Source: JANMJD01 sp963828405 (GTDB taxonomy: Bacteria > Actinomycetota > Acidimicrobiia > Acidimicrobiales > Ilumatobacteraceae). From it: a stretch of 15,761 nucleotides of DNA. The DNA lies in assembly GCA_963828405.1 (NCBI GenBank), contig CAWHEG010000028.1, positions 1-15,761 on the forward strand, in the 5' to 3' direction. Positions 5,731-14,052 of the stretch are shown one piece after another. Position 1 is the first letter of the stretch. The number at the start of each line of letters is the position of its first letter. The position numbers were made by a program, and so were the translations under genes. Under the pieces are notes generated by a model that saw only the letters and a list, made by a program, of their open reading frames with translations, did no database searches and was not told the origin of the DNA.

Positions 5731-8725
5731 CCGCTCCGGTGTCACGCTGTGGGCGGATCGGGAGATATGCCTCGAACAGCGTCTCTCGCGAGACATTCGG
5801 CGGCAACAACGTGAGCCAATCCACTTGCAGGTCCGCAGAGTGGCTCGTCGAATGCCAACCACCGGCGAGCACGAGATCATCGCACGAACGAGCGATGGCG
5901 TGAATCCCGTCGTCGTCGATCTCCACGACCCCCATCGGCCGCGCCATGCCGTCCACCACGAGCGACAGATCACCGCATCTGCCCACGGTGAGCGATGAGG
6001 AGGACTCCAGGTCGGTACGCGAGATCCGCGCCTTGATCTCGAGCACCGAACGCCCTGGGAGCTCGAATCGTCTGCGGAGAACCCGTTCGACCGGCTTGGG
6101 GCCGACTCCCACTTCACGCCGAAAGACGAATCCGAGGGCGGCCGATTCGAGAGCCGCCGCCAGCGCCGTATCCGACTTGGCGCGATCGACGACATCGCTT
6201 GGCACCTGCCGGTACTCTGCAAGGTCGAGGTCGTCGATGATCACGTCGGCGATCGCCAACGGCCCGCTTCCCTCCACCCTCGCCACCTTCAGACGCAGTG
6301 AGGAAATCGGTTGACCGTCGAGTTCGACCGATCCCTTCGGTCCGACCATCACCACGTCCCTTTCGGAGCCGTTGGGTGTCTCGACCCGCGCGACGAGAAG
6401 CCGGCTCCCGGTGGCCGAGTCGGGCACCGTGATCGTGATGGTCCGGGCCGGGTGTGGGTGCTCGAAGTCGATCTGGAGCCACTGTCCGGTCGCGGTGGCG
6501 ACCGAACCCGTCTGCCAGATCGTGCGGGGGTCGCCGTCGAGGATATTCTCGGCACGCGCCCATGGCTGGCCGACGGAGGCGACAGATGAGGTGACTCGCG
6601 CCACCCCGGGGATGTAGCTGACTGTCTGGGCGCCCGCATGGGGGAAGAGCGACGAGACACCGGCGCCGGTGGCTCCCGTCTGCAGCGCACTCGACGAGTA
6701 CGTCGCCGATGCCGTCGCCGAGCTGTAGCGCAGCACGTTGGTATCGGTGATCAGCAGCGGCGAACCGGGCTGCAGGACCTGGGTCAGCAGCTCGACGCCG
6801 AGCGGTGCCGTGAACATCATGGGGCGAGAGCCCGCCACGAACCCTTGTTCGGCAAGACTCACCCAACCTTCCCCGTCTCCCGAGACGAGCAGGGGTTGTA
6901 CGAGCGGAACCAGACGGACGATCGGCTGCCAGTCACCGACCTCGAAGACCTCGATCGGCGGTAGCACACGTTCACGACGCGCTGCTTCGGTGTCGTCGAC
7001 GGTCTGCGCGGTGTGCTGCCCAGGCGCACCGAAGGTGGCCACGAGCGTGAACTCAGCGCTCGACCGGATGGAGTCGAATTCCGACGGGCGAGGTTGCTGG
7101 GCCGGCTTCCAGTCGGTGTCGTTGCGCAGCACCACGTACCGGACCCCCAGCCGGCGCAGCACGTCGGCAAACGCGTCGGGCGAGAGTTCGTGAAGTCCGA
7201 CAGCTCGATCCAACTCGCTCACGATGCTCTCCGCCATGGGCGTGCTCTGAGGGAAGGAGCCGGCGCGCACATATGAGACGGTCAGAAACGCGTCGAGGAT
7301 GTCACCGCCCACCGTTCCCCATCGATACGTCGGGAACGACCCGCCGGGGAGTACCAGTATCCGGCCGTCACCAGCGGAGCCCGCATCGTTGAGCCAAGCC
7401 GATGCCGCTCTCCAGTACGACGGCACGTCACGGATCTGACGACCTGGCGGGTACAGATTGAAGGTCCAGACAGGGAAGGAGGCCAGCCCGACGACGCCGA
7501 ACGCACCCGCCACCACTGCACGACGCCGCCAGCCGCGCCATCGATCAGCGGTCTGAACGACTGCCACCGCGAAAAGCACGCTGAGGCTGAGCACGAGTGG
7601 TCCCCCGGCCTTCATCGAGTTGCGCAGCGCCTGTGATGAGGGCACGGCGTCGTACAGCCGAGCGAGCAGGCTGCCCCACCCCGTCCGAGGTGATGCGTAC
7701 ACACCGACCACCATCATCAGGCTCACGGAGCACAGGATGACGAAAAGAAACCGGGGACGCCATTTCGACGAATAGAGCGACGCGATGGCCACGAAGGGCA
7801 CGACGAAGGTCGCGGTGATCACGATGATCGACTCGAGGTACGGTGCGAACTGCGGCCGGGGTTGGGTGGAACCGAAGCGGAAATAAGCAAGCCAGTTCCC
7901 CATGCCGCGCAGACTCTCGCTGTAGGAAGAGGCCACGTTGACCAGTCCTGGCGGCTCGGTGACCGAGAGCCGTTGTAGAAGCTCGCGGCTTCCGGCGAAG
8001 GTGCGGATGACCACGAATGACACGGCACCGACCGTCAGCAGTGCCGTGCGTGCACAGAACTGAATGAACGATTGGAGCGACAAGCTGCGTTCGATGACGA
8101 GTACATAGACGACCGTCGGGAGCAGCAGGCCGACGTTGAGCAGCGCACCCGGGAGCTCAACGGGCGTGGATACCGCCAAAGCGAGCGCGATCACCGCCGG
8201 CCAACGCCAACTTGTCATCTCTCTGCCGGCACGAAGCACGGCGGTGTGGAGCCATGGTGCGATGACCAACGTAGAAAGGAAGAGCACGCTGTTGGAGAAC
8301 ATGCCCAGGGTCAGCGGGTTCATCATGTACGCGGTCGCGGCCAGGTAGTGGGTGAGGCCCCAACGAGGCTCGAAGGTCGCCAGCAACACCGTGACCCCAA
8401 TACCCGCCACGGCCAACAGCGCCGCATGCCAGACGTGCTCTGTCACCGCCGGGGACAACCCGGTGGCGCGGATCAACGCGTAGGCGAACACGACGAGCGG
8501 GCTGTGCTCGGCCGGTGTGATACGCCCGAGGCCGCCTGATTGCTGCCACACCGAGGACACTTGTGACAGGACCCTTCCAGGGGACCAGGAGAGCTCGAAA
8601 CGAGCATCGCTCACGTACGACAGCGGGTCATTGATCATCACCGCGGTGAACGCGGTCGCCGCGGTCGCACCGAGCACGCTTCCGCGGGTTCGCACCCGGC
8701 TGAATTCCAGGAGCCGATCGATCAT
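5720..8725 (-). CDS. AftD-like alpha-(1->3)-arabinofuranosyltransferase family protein (GT-C) with discoidin domain
   Basis: The frame has 1001 residues. The N-terminal ~420 residues are a polytopic GT-C domain of the DUF3367/AftD type. After the first membrane segment comes the loop SDARFELSWSPGRVL (39-53) with Asp40 as candidate catalytic residue, then about ten more hydrophobic segments. Residues 435-640 form an outside domain with RILVLPGGSFPTYRWG and LGVRYVVLRND. Residues ~712-835 match an F5/8 type C (discoidin) fold: ENILDGDPRTIWQ, GQWLQIDFEHP, ISSLRLKVARV. Such enzymes transfer arabinofuranose from decaprenyl phosphate onto outside glycans in mycobacteria; here the sugar is unknown. 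The ATG overlaps the preceding stop as ATGA (8722-8725), so translation is probably coupled. The true C-terminus lies in another frame (5446-5730) after a one-base insertion near 5751. Confidence 0.88.
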   Translation of the reverse strand: MIDRLLEFSRVRTRGSVLGATAATAFTAVMINDPLSYVSDARFELSWSPGRVLSQVSSVWQQSGGLGRITPAEHSPLVVFAYALIRATGLSPAVTEHVWHAALLAVAGIGVTVLLATFEPRWGLTHYLAATAYMMNPLTLGMFSNSVLFLSTLVIAPWLHTAVLRAGREMTSWRWPAVIALALAVSTPVELPGALLNVGLLLPTVVYVLVIERSLSLQSFIQFCARTALLTVGAVSFVVIRTFAGSRELLQRLSVTEPPGLVNVASSYSESLRGMGNWLAYFRFGSTQPRPQFAPYLESIIVITATFVVPFVAIASLYSSKWRPRFLFVILCSVSLMMVVGVYASPRTGWGSLLARLYDAVPSSQALRNSMKAGGPLVLSLSVLFAVAVVQTADRWRGWRRRAVVAGAFGVVGLASFPVWTFNLYPPGRQIRDVPSYWRAASAWLNDAGSAGDGRILVLPGGSFPTYRWGTVGGDILDAFLTVSYVRAGSFPQSTPMAESIVSELDRAVGLHELSPDAFADVLRRLGVRYVVLRNDTDWKPAQQPRPSEFDSIRSSAEFTLVATFGAPGQHTAQTVDDTEAARRERVLPPIEVFEVGDWQPIVRLVPLVQPLLVSGDGEGWVSLAEQGFVAGSRPMMFTAPLGVELLTQVLQPGSPLLITDTNVLRYSSATASATYSSSALQTGATGAGVSSLFPHAGAQTVSYIPGVARVTSSVASVGQPWARAENILDGDPRTIWQTGSVATATGQWLQIDFEHPHPARTITITVPDSATGSRLLVARVETPNGSERDVVMVGPKGSVELDGQPISSLRLKVARVEGSGPLAIADVIIDDLDLAEYRQVPSDVVDRAKSDTALAAALESAALGFVFRREVGVGPKPVERVLRRRFELPGRSVLEIKARISRTDLESSSSLTVGRCGDLSLVVDGMARPMGVVEIDDDGIHAIARSCDDLVLAGGWHSTSHSADLQVDWLTLLPPNVSRETLFEAYLPIRPQRDTGADVR

Positions 8726-10005
8726 CTGCGAGGGTCAGAGTCCACCGACGACAGGCTGCGACGGATCCTGTGAATGCGGTCGTATGGGAGGGTCATGGCC
8801 CAGATGGCGACCAGCACCGGACTGGCGACGAGTAGTGCGACCAGCGGCGAGCCAGTCGAAGCTGCCTCGCCTACGGCGCCAAGGTCGAACCGTACCCGCC
8901 ACCAGGCGACGTTGATGACGACGGCGGGAACGACGAAGGCCACGACGTGGCGCCGGCTCGTGGTGATGACGACCAGGGCCGCGATCATCACGACCGCGAC
9001 GACGGCCTCTACCGACGCGGTGGTGGCCAACCCCATTGAGACGCCGACCATCGCCATGGCCTTCACGGAGAAGAGACGGGTGAACAGAACCGTGCCAGCC
9101 GCGACCAGGAGTGCGGCGAGGAGTCCGCCGAGATCGATCGAAGGTGACAACTCGAGGATGATCGCGGCCACGAGCAGGATCAGCGAGGCGTACTTGCCGA
9201 TCCCGCGCAACTGGACGGCGAGGAGTCCGAACAGGGCAGCCCCGATGGCGATACCGAGCGGTGCCGCTGGCAGCGGACCGTGAGCGACCAGCAGCTCACC
9301 AAGGGGGGCCAGTGTGACGGACGGTGCGCTGGCTCCGAGCGACGATCGCAACCCTCGGCCCCCTTCCAGCAACGTGACGAGGTCGGCCGCTGCGGCCCGT
9401 GGGCGCGGGGCGTTGGTCAGGAATGACAGGCCGCCTACCACGGAGGCGGCGCAGACCATGGGCCAGTCGCGCACGACTCTGCCGGGCACCGCCTCTTCGT
9501 CGGAAAGATCCGAGCGGTCGATCTCGGAGACCGTCTCGGCCGTCGCCGCGCCACCGAGGAGCTCGAGCATCGCCCAGGCGATCATGAGGACGATCGCCGA
9601 CGATGCGGCCGCTCCGGCCAGGGGACGGTCCTGGGCAAAACCCAAGCCGACTCTGCGGTGCCCCTCCATCAAGGTGGCAGCCCACGCCACGATGACGAGC
9701 GCTGCCGACAACCCGATCGCCACCCGACGATGACCGGAGGCGTTGACGGCGAGAACCCCGAATCCGATCGTCAGCCCCACCCAGCCGCCGATCAACGCGG
9801 GCATCAGCACCGCGAGCGACAATAGGACGATCTGCCGCATACGGTCGGTTCGCGCTCGCCGGCTGGGCTGCTGCATCACACTGTCGTGCCCGAAGTCGAG
9901 CAGCTGGAGTGCGACGAACGCTCCAATCGAATGACCCATCAGCCAGATCATCGCCGCACCGGTCGAGCCCCACAACGAAGTCGCGAATGACGCGGGGATG
10001 AGCAC
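8722..10005 (-). CDS. End of a Wzx-like flippase running in frame into a polytopic membrane protein
   Basis: The frame is open beyond its first GTG at 10005, back to about 10056, where it joins the flippase frame after a two-base deletion or one-base insertion. Residues 1-43 (VLIPASFATSLWG..., GAFVALQLLDFG) look like the last two membrane helices of the flippase. With the part at 10052-11140 this would make a flippase of about 430 residues, the usual length. The remaining ~380 residues, from about Met44 (9876) or Met56 (9840), are a different protein with roughly ten hydrophobic segments and a charged loop (158-182, EIDRSDLSDEEAVPGR). I do not recognise its family. With no stop between the parts, it may be a real fusion, or a second gene starting at 9876 or 9840. 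The stop overlaps the AftD-like start (ATGA). Confidence 0.7.
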   Translation of the reverse strand: MLIPASFATSLWGSTGAAMIWLMGHSIGAFVALQLLDFGHDSVMQQPSRRARTDRMRQIVLLSLAVLMPALIGGWVGLTIGFGVLAVNASGHRRVAIGLSAALVIVAWAATLMEGHRRVGLGFAQDRPLAGAAASSAIVLMIAWAMLELLGGAATAETVSEIDRSDLSDEEAVPGRVVRDWPMVCAASVVGGLSFLTNAPRPRAAAADLVTLLEGGRGLRSSLGASAPSVTLAPLGELLVAHGPLPAAPLGIAIGAALFGLLAVQLRGIGKYASLILLVAAIILELSPSIDLGGLLAALLVAAGTVLFTRLFSVKAMAMVGVSMGLATTASVEAVVAVVMIAALVVITTSRRHVVAFVVPAVVINVAWWRVRFDLGAVGEAASTGSPLVALLVASPVLVAIWAMTLPYDRIHRIRRSLSSVDSDPRR

Positions 10006-10051
10006 GCACGCGGCGAGGGCACTCGAGACCGCGGCTGTCGTGGCGTTGCGC

Positions 10052-11140
10052 TCACGCGCGAGCGAAGTTGATGGCCGTGTTGGTCACGCTGAACGGCACG
10101 AGCCCAGCGACGAGCACGATCAGCAACAGACGTCCGGACTCGTACGCCTGCCCGTACAGGACCGGGATGAGAAACGCGACCGGTACGGAAACGACCATGA
10201 TTGCAGCTACGACGATCAAGCTCAGCTTCAGCGAGAACCATGCCTGACCGCGGATCTGCGGCTCGTGACCTGCAGCCTCCATCAGGAGCACGCGTCCTGT
10301 CAGCTGTGGCACCATGAACAGCACGCTGGTGATCGACCACACGATGTAGAAGACGCCGCGCTGCTCCTTGGCAAGCGAAGCCACGACGATGACCGGAAAG
10401 GCGTAGAACGGAGCTTGCATCAAGAGCAAGCTGACCCAATTCGCGGCGGTGAAGGTCAGGAGCCGACGACGTCCGGTCGGCAGCGAACGTCGGACATCCA
10501 CCGGACAGTCGCGCCGCCAGCCGGGATACGTCAACAAGGCGCCCACGGGAGCAGCGGCCGTGATGCTCACCCACATCCAGAACGGCCCGGCCGCTACGGG
10601 CAGAACGATGATCGTTCCGAGTCGGAGGACCGCAACGAGCGCGCTACGGAGCAACACCTGACGGCGCCCGCCGAGACGCAACTGTCGATAGTCGATGAGC
10701 ACCACGACACTCGAGCCGGCGACGCCGGAGAACAGCACGCCGAAGCCGACGACGCGTCCGTGGCTGAGGATCGTCGGCATCACCCGCGCCGAAGAGATGA
10801 GGATCACGAACAACGAGCCGACCGCAGATGAGGCAACGGTGAGGAGCATGGAGCACGAAAAGACGGCATCGTCCTGTGCGTTCCGGTTCGATCCGAACCT
10901 GGTCACCGTTACCGGCAGACCCAGGGTGGTGAGATACGTCACGAAGTTCGTGACTGCGACAAGCCCCGAGACTTCACCGACATCGCCGATAGCGAACCTG
11001 TTGGCGACCACGACCCAGAACGCCAACCCGCTGGCGCCGAGCAACGCCAGCTGCGCGATCAGGACCGAGGAGTTCTGGACCAGGCCACGGTGTTGGGGGT
11101 CGATGCGGCGGTCGTTGGGCAGCCGGGCGGTTGGAGCCAT
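10052..11140 (-). CDS. Wzx/MATE-like oligosaccharide flippase, N-terminal ~360 residues (frameshifted)
   Basis: This is a lipid-linked oligosaccharide flippase of the polysaccharide-biosynthesis (MOP) superfamily. A cytoplasmic start (1-25) is followed by paired hydrophobic segments from about residue 26, with FVTYLTTLGLPVTVTRFGS (66-84) at the place where Wzx proteins carry a TLGLP-type motif, and NWVSLLLMQAPFYAFPVIV in the second half. Members have about 12 helices and 400-480 residues; here the frame stops after NTAINFARA at 10052, at what would be about the eleventh helix. The expected continuation RERNATTAAVSSALA is found directly downstream in another frame, within a run of CG dinucleotides (10055-10062). 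I take it as one gene with the 8722-10005 frame. No good ribosome-binding site precedes the ATG at 11140, which is 227 bases after the upstream gene's stop. Confidence 0.82.
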   Translation of the reverse strand: MAPTARLPNDRRIDPQHRGLVQNSSVLIAQLALLGASGLAFWVVVANRFAIGDVGEVSGLVAVTNFVTYLTTLGLPVTVTRFGSNRNAQDDAVFSCSMLLTVASSAVGSLFVILISSARVMPTILSHGRVVGFGVLFSGVAGSSVVVLIDYRQLRLGGRRQVLLRSALVAVLRLGTIIVLPVAAGPFWMWVSITAAAPVGALLTYPGWRRDCPVDVRRSLPTGRRRLLTFTAANWVSLLLMQAPFYAFPVIVVASLAKEQRGVFYIVWSITSVLFMVPQLTGRVLLMEAAGHEPQIRGQAWFSLKLSLIVVAAIMVVSVPVAFLIPVLYGQAYESGRLLLIVLVAGLVPFSVTNTAINFARA

Positions 11141-11367
11141 AGTGTTCAGTCGAGGCTCGTCGGTGGAACTGCCGACGCAGGCACTCTCTCGTTCGGCTCT
11201 CGCGTTGCCATGGATGACGTGCCGAGCAGCCGAGCCGAGCCGTCACCCGACAAGCGGCAGCCGACGCGGGGGCTCAGTGCCGGACCGACGGTGGTGCCCT
11301 CGCCACGACGTCGGCATCTCGGCGACAGGTCGAGGATCAACGCGGTCACAGTAGGCAGCGAGCCTAG

Positions 11368-12006
11368 TCAGACGGCGGCGACGTGAAACCGGCGCCTGGC
11401 GCCAAGAACGACGGCGATACCGACGAGAAGAGCAGCAGTGCCGTAGCCGACGTAGGCGCGCAGGTCGGATCCGGCGCGAGGCAGGCCTCCCGTGCTTCCA
11501 CCGGTGCCGGGCAGGCCACCCGTGCTTCCCGAACTCAGCGAGGCGACGATCGTCGTCGCGGCGCCGGGTGTGCTCGCTGGACGAAGATCGACGACGATGT
11601 CCATCGAGGTCGTCGGCGACTGCGACGCCACGCACGTCACCCGAACGACGTTGAACCCGGTGCCAGCGCCAACGGGCGGCGCGACGACGGCGTTCGTCGG
11701 CGACCCGGTCGACGTCAGCTGCTGTTGCGACGGGGGGAAACCAACGAACAGCACCGTGATCGCCCCGCCGACGGGACACTGCTCGACCTTCACCGTAATC
11801 GGCCGATCGTTCGCAAGCACCGGCGCTGTCTCGAAGGCGACGAGAGCAGCAAGGTACCCGCTCTGATCGAAGACACCATCCCGGACGAAGTCCGACGCAG
11901 TTGGACCGCCGTCTTTCCACGCCATCGCCATGTCAGGGGCCACGAGGAAACCCATACCAAGGGATAGGACCACAAACGCCACGCATCGCCTGATGAATTG
12001 GCTCAT
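11368..12006 (-). CDS. Secreted protein with twin LPxTG-like sorting motifs
   Basis: The 212-residue product, started at ATG 12006, has a signal peptide: basic MSQFIRR, a hydrophobic core 9-24, and a probable cleavage after AMA (26-29). The mature part has two cysteines only (C77 and C125), which could form a disulfide, and a beta-rich middle (69-142) that resembles an immunoglobulin-like fold, though I cannot assign it. A Gly/Ser/Thr-rich linker follows with LPGTG (165-169) and LPRAG (175-179). A hydrophobic segment (184-202) and the basic tail ARRRF complete a sortase-type signal. LPRAG sits at the usual distance from the membrane segment. The frame is open upstream to 12084, but a GGGAG site fits the ATG at 12006. 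The protein probably ends attached to the wall or stays in the membrane. No sortase is in the window. Confidence 0.82.
   Translation of the reverse strand: MSQFIRRCVAFVVLSLGMGFLVAPDMAMAWKDGGPTASDFVRDGVFDQSGYLAALVAFETAPVLANDRPITVKVEQCPVGGAITVLFVGFPPSQQQLTSTGSPTNAVVAPPVGAGTGFNVVRVTCVASQSPTTSMDIVVDLRPASTPGAATTIVASLSSGSTGGLPGTGGSTGGLPRAGSDLRAYVGYGTAALLVGIAVVLGARRRFHVAAV
11480..11529. repeat. Two-copy 30-base tandem duplication encoding the twin sorting motifs
   Basis: A 20-base core at 11480-11499 recurs at 11510-11529 with one mismatch, a period of 30 bases. It encodes the ten-residue unit STGGLPxxGG/S twice, giving LPGTG followed by LPRAG. It lies inside the coding region of the secreted protein. 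Confidence 0.8.
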
Positions 12007-12011
12007 CAACA

Positions 12012-12016
12012 CTCCC
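12012..12016 (-). promoter_or_regulatory. Ribosome-binding site of the secreted LPxTG-like protein
   Basis: Reads GGGAG on the - strand, 5 bases before the ATG at 12006-12004. It decides for this start over the in-frame start 26 codons upstream (12084), which would place a non-hydrophobic leader before the signal peptide and overlap the acyltransferase gene. Confidence 0.65.
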
Positions 12017-12070
12017 GACCTGAGATCCTTGAGCGTAGCCGAAGACGGGCGATTCGGCAACTCAGGGCGG

Positions 12071-14029
12071 TCAGACCAACACATCTAACAGTGGCGTGAG
12101 CCACCGCCAGAACTCGAGCTTGCCGTCGGCCGTATAGTGCAGCCCGTCGTCACGGATCGGCCCACCTTTGGCGGTTCGGTTCTGAGGTCCGATGGTGGGG
12201 CAGACCCAACTCGACGGATCTTCTATGTGAACTCGGTTGTCGTATCGGGCCGCCACGAGAGTGATCACATCGGCCAACGCCGAGATCGATTCCGGGGTGA
12301 GCCCCATGAGGCCTTTCGGCGCAACGGAACGGCACGGCGGCAGCACCACGACCAGTGGGGCATCCGTGGAGGTGAGCACGTCGAAGGACTCCCCGAGGCG
12401 CCGGTTGATGAGATAGGTCCACTGCTCAGTACCGGCCTCCACGGTGTCAGCGCCGTCCAAGACATCGACGCTGTCCCACGGCCCCACCACCCACACGACG
12501 ACGTCGGGGCCAGCGGCGAGTTGCTCCTGCCACCGATCGGCGAGGGCGAGGCAATCAGCCAGCTTGTCGCCCACCAGGTAGGTGGAATCGGGTCGGGCGA
12601 GCCGCGTCAGGCCGCATCCGGGGTACCCGCCATTGGTCAGTTGGATCATGCTGGACAGCGTCTTGCCGGAATCGCCCATCGCGGGGAGATAGCCGAGACC
12701 GAATGCGACACTGTCGCCGACGACCAGGGCGGCAAGTGATCCGCTGTCGCCTGCTGGCGCCGGGTTCGCGGTCGGAGGCTGTTGTGCGCGGCGGAGCACC
12801 TCGGCCGCTCCGCCGCGATCAAACCGCGTTGGCATGGTGATAGCGATGGTCGCAGCGCCGAGGGAGGCAGCGAGGCCGACGGGAACGACGAGGCGGGGAA
12901 TCGTCAGGGGACCCTGGCGACGCAGGCGCACCGGTTGTTCGATCCACCGGTAGGAAATCTCGGTGGCCACGGCGGTGACGGTGCAGCGCGCCAGCGCCAG
13001 CAAAGCCCCGTGAAGGCCGGTCCGCTCCTGGGTCAAAGCCACCAGGACCGGCCAATGCCACAGGTAGATTCCGTAGGAGCGGCTACCCAGCCACTGGATC
13101 GGCGCCGGGTCGAACCAGCGAACTCGGGACTTGGCGGCACCCACAACCGCGCACGCCGAGATCAGCGAGACTGCCATGAACCCGCCGAGATACATGTAGT
13201 CCGCCTGCTCGGACACCGTCCATGCCATCACGAACCACAGTCCGAGCCCGCCCAACATCACCCACCCCCAAGCTCGACGGGTCTCGGGGGAGCTCATCTC
13301 GTTGTTGGTCGACGGCAGCATCGCCGCTGCGCAACCGATCAGCAGCGCGAAGATCCGGGTGTCGGTGCCGAAGTACGACCGCCACGGCCCACTGCCCGTG
13401 TCGTGGAAGACCGCCATCAGCATCGCCGAGACGAACGCCCCGACGAGCAACACCGCTGCGACGACCACACGCCGTGTGAGAACCCAACGTCGGGCTAAGA
13501 GAGCCAACAGCGGAAAGGCGAGATACCACTGCTCCTCGATCGACAACGACCAGAAATGGCGAAGCGGCGACGGGGCAACGAACTGCTCGACATAGGACTG
13601 GCCCGTCGCCACCAAGTGCCAATTCTGGAACCAGTAGACCGAACCCACCACGTCAACTCGGATGTCGCGCCCCCAGCCCACGAGCGCTGACCACGCCACC
13701 ACGCACACCAAGAGGGTCAGCGATGCCGGCATCAACCGTCGGAACCTACGACCCCAGAACGCCAGCACGTCCACCCGTCCGGTACAGCGAATCTCCTCCT
13801 GGGCCAGCGACCCGATCAGGAAACCAGACAGCACGAAGAACAGATCAACACCGACGAAGCCACCACGTGCGAGGCGGAGCCCACCGACGGAGACGTCAAG
13901 ATGATACGCGACGACGGCGACCACAGCGATCGCCCGCAGACCATCAAGGGCAGCCACCCGAACTGGCGGTCGGTGACCGGCACGCCACAGAACGTCCTCG
14001 AGATACACCGACCGAACGTTACCGATCAC
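12071..14029 (-). CDS. Acyltransferase-3 / SGNH O-acetylase (OafA type)
   Basis: The 652-residue protein joins an acyltransferase-3 membrane domain to an outside SGNH domain, the design of enzymes that O-acetylate surface polysaccharides or peptidoglycan. The membrane part (25-400) shows VRVAALDGLRAIAV (23-36) with AYH (His43), GVDLFFVLSGF (60-70), FWGRRFRRLMP (91-101), LRHFWSLSIEEQWYLAFP (156-173) and IYLWHWP (321-327). A linker leads to the SGNH part (430-652): VVGDSVAFGLG with nucleophile Ser440, GPWD (516-519) at the third block where GxND is usual, and DGLHYT (628-633) with the Asp628/His631 pair. Length and motif order are complete. The start is GTG 14029, directly after an in-frame TGA, and lies 23 bases behind the upstream stop, so it belongs to the same operon as the ConA-like gene. 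The acceptor sugar cannot be told. Confidence 0.92.
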   Translation of the reverse strand: MIGNVRSVYLEDVLWRAGHRPPVRVAALDGLRAIAVVAVVAYHLDVSVGGLRLARGGFVGVDLFFVLSGFLIGSLAQEEIRCTGRVDVLAFWGRRFRRLMPASLTLLVCVVAWSALVGWGRDIRVDVVGSVYWFQNWHLVATGQSYVEQFVAPSPLRHFWSLSIEEQWYLAFPLLALLARRWVLTRRVVVAAVLLVGAFVSAMLMAVFHDTGSGPWRSYFGTDTRIFALLIGCAAAMLPSTNNEMSSPETRRAWGWVMLGGLGLWFVMAWTVSEQADYMYLGGFMAVSLISACAVVGAAKSRVRWFDPAPIQWLGSRSYGIYLWHWPVLVALTQERTGLHGALLALARCTVTAVATEISYRWIEQPVRLRRQGPLTIPRLVVPVGLAASLGAATIAITMPTRFDRGGAAEVLRRAQQPPTANPAPAGDSGSLAALVVGDSVAFGLGYLPAMGDSGKTLSSMIQLTNGGYPGCGLTRLARPDSTYLVGDKLADCLALADRWQEQLAAGPDVVVWVVGPWDSVDVLDGADTVEAGTEQWTYLINRRLGESFDVLTSTDAPLVVVLPPCRSVAPKGLMGLTPESISALADVITLVAARYDNRVHIEDPSSWVCPTIGPQNRTAKGGPIRDDGLHYTADGKLEFWRWLTPLLDVLV

Positions 14030-14052
14030 TCAACCGCACCCGCCCGCACCCG

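Noticed and set aside
9296..10009. 237-residue - strand open frame beside the flippase junction
   Set aside because: It is a shadow: Arg- and Asp-rich with no hydrophobic segments, while the overlapping frame encodes clear membrane helices.
11146..11349. Small 67-residue - strand open frame between the secreted protein and the flippase
   Set aside because: It starts at a GTG without a ribosome-binding site and has no hydrophobic or conserved-looking segment; it fits spacer sequence.
12071..14029. Loss of SGNH activity, suggested by GPWD instead of GxND in the third block
   Set aside because: Fused Acyl3-SGNH proteins commonly vary at this block, and the nucleophile Ser440 and the Asp628/His631 pair are present.
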